Assembly (NCBI GenBank): GCA_963556195.1
Contig: OY744523.1
Coordinates: 71,797,788-71,861,787 of the forward strand
DNA length: 64,000 nt
Reading direction: 5' to 3'
DNA from: Sepiola atlantica
Lineage: Eukaryota; Mollusca; Cephalopoda; Sepiida; Sepiolidae
Shown: one piece after another, positions 60,160 to 64,000 of the stretch
How positions within the stretch are numbered: the first letter of the stretch is position 1
Layout of the letters: every line of letters starts with the position of its first letter
Notes under the pieces: generated by a model
What the model was told of the DNA's origin: nothing
The model's database searches: none
Seen by the model: the letters and a program-made list of their open reading frames with translations, nothing else
Made by a program: the position numbers and the translations under genes

Positions 60160-60370
60160 TTTAACATTACATAGTTAACTGGCCAATTAAGGAGTAGGAA
60201 AATAATGTTCTTCACTTCTTTACTAAGTCAACGTTTGAAAGGCAAAGGAGAACTTTAATAAGAATATTAGAATATCTATGTATCTCGTATATAGATCGAG
60301 TTTTAGCCCCGTGAAGGGGCCTCTTGATCTCTGAGAACTTCAACCTAAATAAAATGAAACAAAAAGACAT
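60160..60370 (+). repeat. repeat R3, partial copy
   Basis: Matches the 3' half of the 25.9/26.3 kb repeats: CATAGTTAACTGGCCAATTA, AACGTTTGAAAGG, TAGCCCCGTGAAGGGGCCTC, CTCTGAGAACTTC. Confidence 0.8.
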
Positions 60371-60458
60371 ATACATATATAATATTTGTTGAAATTATGT
60401 CGAGAAAATTAAGAGCCTAAAAGTTACATACAGTCAAACATACGAACTAATCGTGGCC

Positions 60459-60460
<2 letters not shown>

Positions 60461-60532
<72 letters not shown>
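60461..60532. repeat. (TA)n array
   Basis: Pure TA. Confidence 0.95.
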
Positions 60533-60534
<2 letters not shown>

Positions 60535-61714
60535 TAGTCATCAACAAACAGACTATTTCGCTATATCATAGCTCTTCAGTGTGGTTAGACAAGCGAGTGC
60601 CTATATCAGTGATCGAAACTCGACCGTCAAGACGGCACCTGCTGAAATTTAACGTAATCTCAATGTAAACATTGGCAATTGCCTGAGAGTTCAATTTGTT
60701 TACACAAAGAAGAATGAACTATAAACTGATGGCAGTCTTCGATTTCGCTTACCAGAGAGCTTAACCAAAGAAGAGCGGTCTATGAATATATGCACATGCA
60801 TAACTTCATATATAGAGAGAAGATATATGTGTGTATGCGCGCGTGTGTGTGGGTGTATTAAGCTTCCTTACGGTTTCTAATAAAGATTAAAATTGTATTA
60901 AATATGCATGTTTAAATTGAAACGCGCATGCGGGTGTTCACGTGATAGATAAGTAACATGTTTTTGTTGGAATTTCCTTTCGGGAAAAACTCACATTTTA
61001 CAATTTATTTGAATAAGTAAAACCTTTAACGTTTTTTTTTTCGTTTTTTTTCTTTTAATGTCACAGCTAAATTGATTCTCCGATAAAAAGCTTTCCGACA
61101 TCAAATATTGATATCACTTAACCAAACATAAGCTTTTAATTGATTTCTGTTTGGAAAAAAAACGTATGCAGAACACTTAAGTTAAATGGTCGTTATAGAT
61201 CAGTGAAAGATATTAAATTTTATTCACTAGCAAAAATGGCGGAGTTTAGTCTAGCGTCTATAAGGAGGCGTTGGGACTATTTAAGAATCGGGCTCAAATC
61301 TCTGGTTCTCCCTTGTAAGACATTCACAGCAACAACTCATCTGTATGATTCATTGTGTATCTTAATAACTAAAATTATCTATGGTGAACTATGATAAAAA
61401 AGAATGCGTTAAAACAAAATAATATAGTATATACGAATACAATAATGTATTAGTTACATATAAGTGGTGTATAAAATACGTTAATGAACGTATAAACGAT
61501 AAGATTATTGTATATAAGAATACAATAATGTTTAAGAGTTATATATATGTAGTGCATAAATATACAGATATAAACGTGTTAAAAGACAAGAATACAGTAT
61601 ATAAGAATACAGTAATATATAAGTACTATACATAAGTAATGAATGAGAATGCAGTAATGAACACGTTAAAAGACAAAAATATAGTAATATAAAACCTGGA
61701 AAAATACAATGAAT
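60533..61714. other. unassigned DNA
   Basis: 61420-61700 has loosely repeated ATAAGAATACAATAATGTAT-type phrases (degenerate, about 60-70-bp spacing). No gene recognised. Confidence 0.45.
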
Positions 61715-61950
61715 GAATTATACCCCGACCAACTCGTCTAGCAGCTAAATCCCACCTATTTACTGTGTAAGTCATTTTGTACCGGAAGATGTCCTACTTT
61801 AATAGCTTTTTTTTCCTCTGGCCCCTTTCCATTTTGAATTCTTTTCTTTGTTTCACGAATAATAGTGTTTGATCGGCTGTACCAACATGCAGAGGTTTTA
61901 ATGTAATCTGAACAAAGATCAAGCTGCCACTTTCTACTTAAATTCCCCCT
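61715..61950 (+). pseudogene. LINE family A scrap (copy A7)
   Basis: Strongly diverged but collinear with 48565-48768: CCAACTCG, AAATCCCACC, TTTACTGTG, CTTTAATAGC, ACCAACATGCAGAG, GCTGC. It encodes the degraded SKSHPFTVEV...NVNRH region. Confidence 0.65.
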
Positions 61951-62325
61951 ATAAATGTTGTGTCTATCCCAGCAGCCCATTGCACTTCCTTGACAATATT
62001 TCACGAATGAAAGTATAAAGAAGACTGGTAAGTGTTAGGTAAAACTTGAATACGAACACAACGTCCCTACCGTTCGAGCTACAAATAACAACACCGCATC
62101 CATTTAATCACTAAATAAGTTAGTGAACAATTATTTTTCTGGCGCAAAACAGACAGACTAAGCGTAATGTTTGTTCAGGTGATTGAGTAAGAACAGATGC
62201 TTTAACGTGATATGCCAGAACATGACTATAAAAACGTTAAAATAGGTCGAATTATGTTTGGTTTTGCTTCCGTCCCACTGGCTTTAAAAAAGGGTCGGTC
62301 ATCTCGTTTTATTCAGTTTTAATTT

Positions 62326-62575
62326 CATTTATTTATTCATGTTAGATGCGATCTTCTTTTTTCGTGTGAATCAGATGATTATGGTGTTGGAATAAGTTTC
62401 CCCGACGTTTTTTTAAGTAGAAATCTTTCTGGAAAGACATCGGGTACTTACGGGAAGGACCACGAGAAGGTTGCCAACATCCCTAAGTGACAGTGGTACT
62501 GCGGAACTGACTGGATTCGAACTTGGATCACCCAGGTCTTCAGTCCGTGTCGTTATCCGCTTAATCACCGTCACC
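62326..62575 (-). mobile_element. tRNA-derived SINE, full length
   Basis: Minus strand: A-box TGACGGTGATTAAGCGG at 62573-62557, B-box AGTTCGAATCC at 62523-62513. The body includes GATGTTGGCAACC, GGGGAAACTTATTCCAACACC and CATCTGATTCACACGAAAAA, ending AACATGAATAAATAAATG. The body resembles cephalopod tRNA-SINEs as I recall them. No hammerhead core. A run of 12 G precedes the A-box, and GTTAGATGCGA occurs both inside the tail (62341) and just beyond the 5' end (62586). Confidence 0.7.
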
Positions 62576-62585
62576 CCCCCCCCCC
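62574..62585. repeat. poly-C run
   Basis: Twelve C at the SINE 5' edge; slippage-prone. Confidence 0.9.
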
Positions 62586-62639
62586 GTTAGATGCGACATC
62601 GCATCTCTATTAGAGGTTTCGTCTACCAATTGATCAGTC

Positions 62640-64000
62640 TGTAACGCTTTCTTTTGTCTGTCTGCGCTTATGTCTGCAACATGGTCACTTTTAATTTACA
62701 AAAAGCATTGTCTTTCCTCTATCACGCTGACATTCTATTTTTCTTCCGATGTTCACATTTAAGTTAAACATAACATTTTTCATGCATTCGCGCATATCTA
62801 TAAGCGCATCTGTTCGTCTGCTGTCTTTAACGCTTAAAACTGAAATTGCATTTTCTTAGGTTTTCATACACTGAAATTTGAAATAGTATTTGATTTTGTC
62901 GGTCACGTTTAAGTTTTAAATAGCATTTTCTTACGTGGGTCACGCTTAAGTTTAACATAATATTTATAGATGCATTCAGGCATAGCTATTGAAAGCTATG
63001 TCTATCTGTTGTGTCTGTCGGCTCTCACACTGAAGTTTGAATTAGCATTTCATATCGTATGTCACGTTCCATTTAGAAACAGAATGCCATTTCGTCTGTC
63101 ATGCTTAATTAAAAAAAAAAAACATTTTGACATGAATCCAGGTATTTCTATACGATCAACTGTTTTCCATCTGTACGTCGTCTGTAACGCTTAAACTTGA
63201 TATAGCAATTTTTTTGTTTTATCTAAGCTGAAATTATGAAAATCAGTTTCGTTTGTCAATAACGCTTAAATTTTAAAAAGTATTTTCTTTCGACTGTCAC
63301 GTTTAAGTACAAATACTATTTTCTTTCGACTGTTACGTTTAAGTAAAAATACTGTTTTCTTTCGACTGTGATTCTTAAGTTCACAATACTATTTTCTGGC
63401 GTCTGTCACGTTTAAGTAAAAATACTATTTTCTGGCGTCTGTCACGTTTAAGTAAAAATACTATTTTCTGGCGTCTGTCACGTTTAAGTAAAAATACTAT
63501 TTTATGGCGTCTGTCACATTTAAGTAAAAATACTATTTTCTTTCAACGGTGATGCTTAAGTTCACACTAATATTTTCTTTCGTCTGTCACGTTTAAGTAA
63601 AAATACTATTTTCTGGCGTCTGTCACGTTTAAGTAAAAATAATATTTTCTTTCGACGGTGATGCTTAAGTTCACAATACTAGTTTTATTCGTCTGTCACG
63701 TTTAAGTAAAAATACTATTTTCTGGCGTCTGTCACGTTTAAGTAAAAATACTATTTTATTTCGTCTGTCACGTTTAAGTAAAAATACTATTTTCTTTCGA
63801 CGGTGATGCTTAAGTTCACAATACTATTTTCTGGCGTCTGTCACGTTTAAGTAAAAATACTATTTTCTAGCGTCTGTCACGTTTAATAAAAATGATATTT
63901 TCTTTCGACGGTGATGCTTTAGTTAACAATACTATTTTCTTTCGTCTGTCACGTTTAAGTAAAAATACTATTTTCTGGCGTCTGTCACATTTAAGTAAAA
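62640..64000. repeat. 36/37-bp satellite, open at window end
   Basis: From about 63250 rightwards, two monomer types alternate irregularly. Type A (36 bp) contains GGCGTCTGTCACGTTTAAGT. Type B (37 bp) contains CGACGGTGATGCTTAAGTTC. Both end in ATACTATTTTCT. From 62640 to 63250 the same motifs (GTCACGTTTAAG, GTAACGCTTAAA) recur with large divergence and irregular spacing, so the array decays at its left border. It continues beyond base 64000. Confidence 0.9.

Noticed and set aside
62341..62596. GTTAGATGCGA at both ends of the SINE as a target duplication
   Set aside because: The first copy is part of the normal SINE body, so the match is more likely a neighbouring SINE remnant or chance.

Overview
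This is repeat-dominated animal DNA with no host gene that I can recognise. I see no bacterial, viral or organellar organisation, no intact long reading frame and no splice-supported exon series. The very dense (TA)n arrays, the CA/GT, GA/CT, TAA and GAA microsatellites, the tRNA-derived SINEs, a Penelope-like element and several dead non-LTR retrotransposons fit a cephalopod mollusc such as an octopus. The SINE at 62.3-62.6 kb resembles cephalopod tRNA-SINEs as I remember them. The taxon is inference.

Layout. 0-7 kb: microsatellites, short duplications, two hammerhead-like cores (3.2 and 4.1 kb), a LINE scrap and a ~570-bp foldback element (5.6-6.2 kb) with a third, half copy beside it. 7-20 kb: three broken copies of LINE family B (CCHC zinc knuckle plus restriction-like endonuclease pattern) and family A copies, chiefly a 1.9-kb minus-strand copy at 9.2-11.1 kb; 12.7-13.7 kb holds a cluster of hammerhead-like motifs between TA arrays. 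21-24.3 kb: a minus-strand Penelope-like element (reverse transcriptase plus GIY-YIG) with an apparently complete hammerhead ribozyme just beyond its 3' end. 25-29 kb: degenerate tandem repeats. 29-31 kb and 46-47.5 kb: pyrimidine-rich tandem DNA. 36-46 kb: a concentration of SINE/hammerhead units and foldbacks. 48 and 53 kb: more family A LINE. 51-55 kb: a GT-rich long-unit repeat field. 55-61 kb: TA-rich DNA with a ~340-bp foldback at 59 kb. 62.6-64 kb: a 36/37-bp two-type satellite running off the window.

The most interesting signal is a recurring composite: a tRNA-like pol III promoter (B box, sometimes A box), then 18-44 nt later, on the same strand, a hammerhead ribozyme motif (CTGANGA, helix II, GAAA, short helix III, NUH, helix I closure), then usually a (TA)n array. 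I count eight copies (about 3.05, 13.6, 21.2, 37.2, 44.85, 45.1, 46.1 and 58.25 kb). The core and helices I and III are conserved or co-vary while the rest diverges. Together with the Penelope ribozyme at 21.7 kb and independent motifs at 3.25, 4.15 and 12.7-13.3 kb, this suggests that small self-cleaving RNAs are an integral part of this genome's TA-linked mobile elements. Hammerheads in Penelope-like elements and in some SINE-like or retrozyme repeats are established knowledge; the SINE composite here is read directly from sequence, but its activity is untested.
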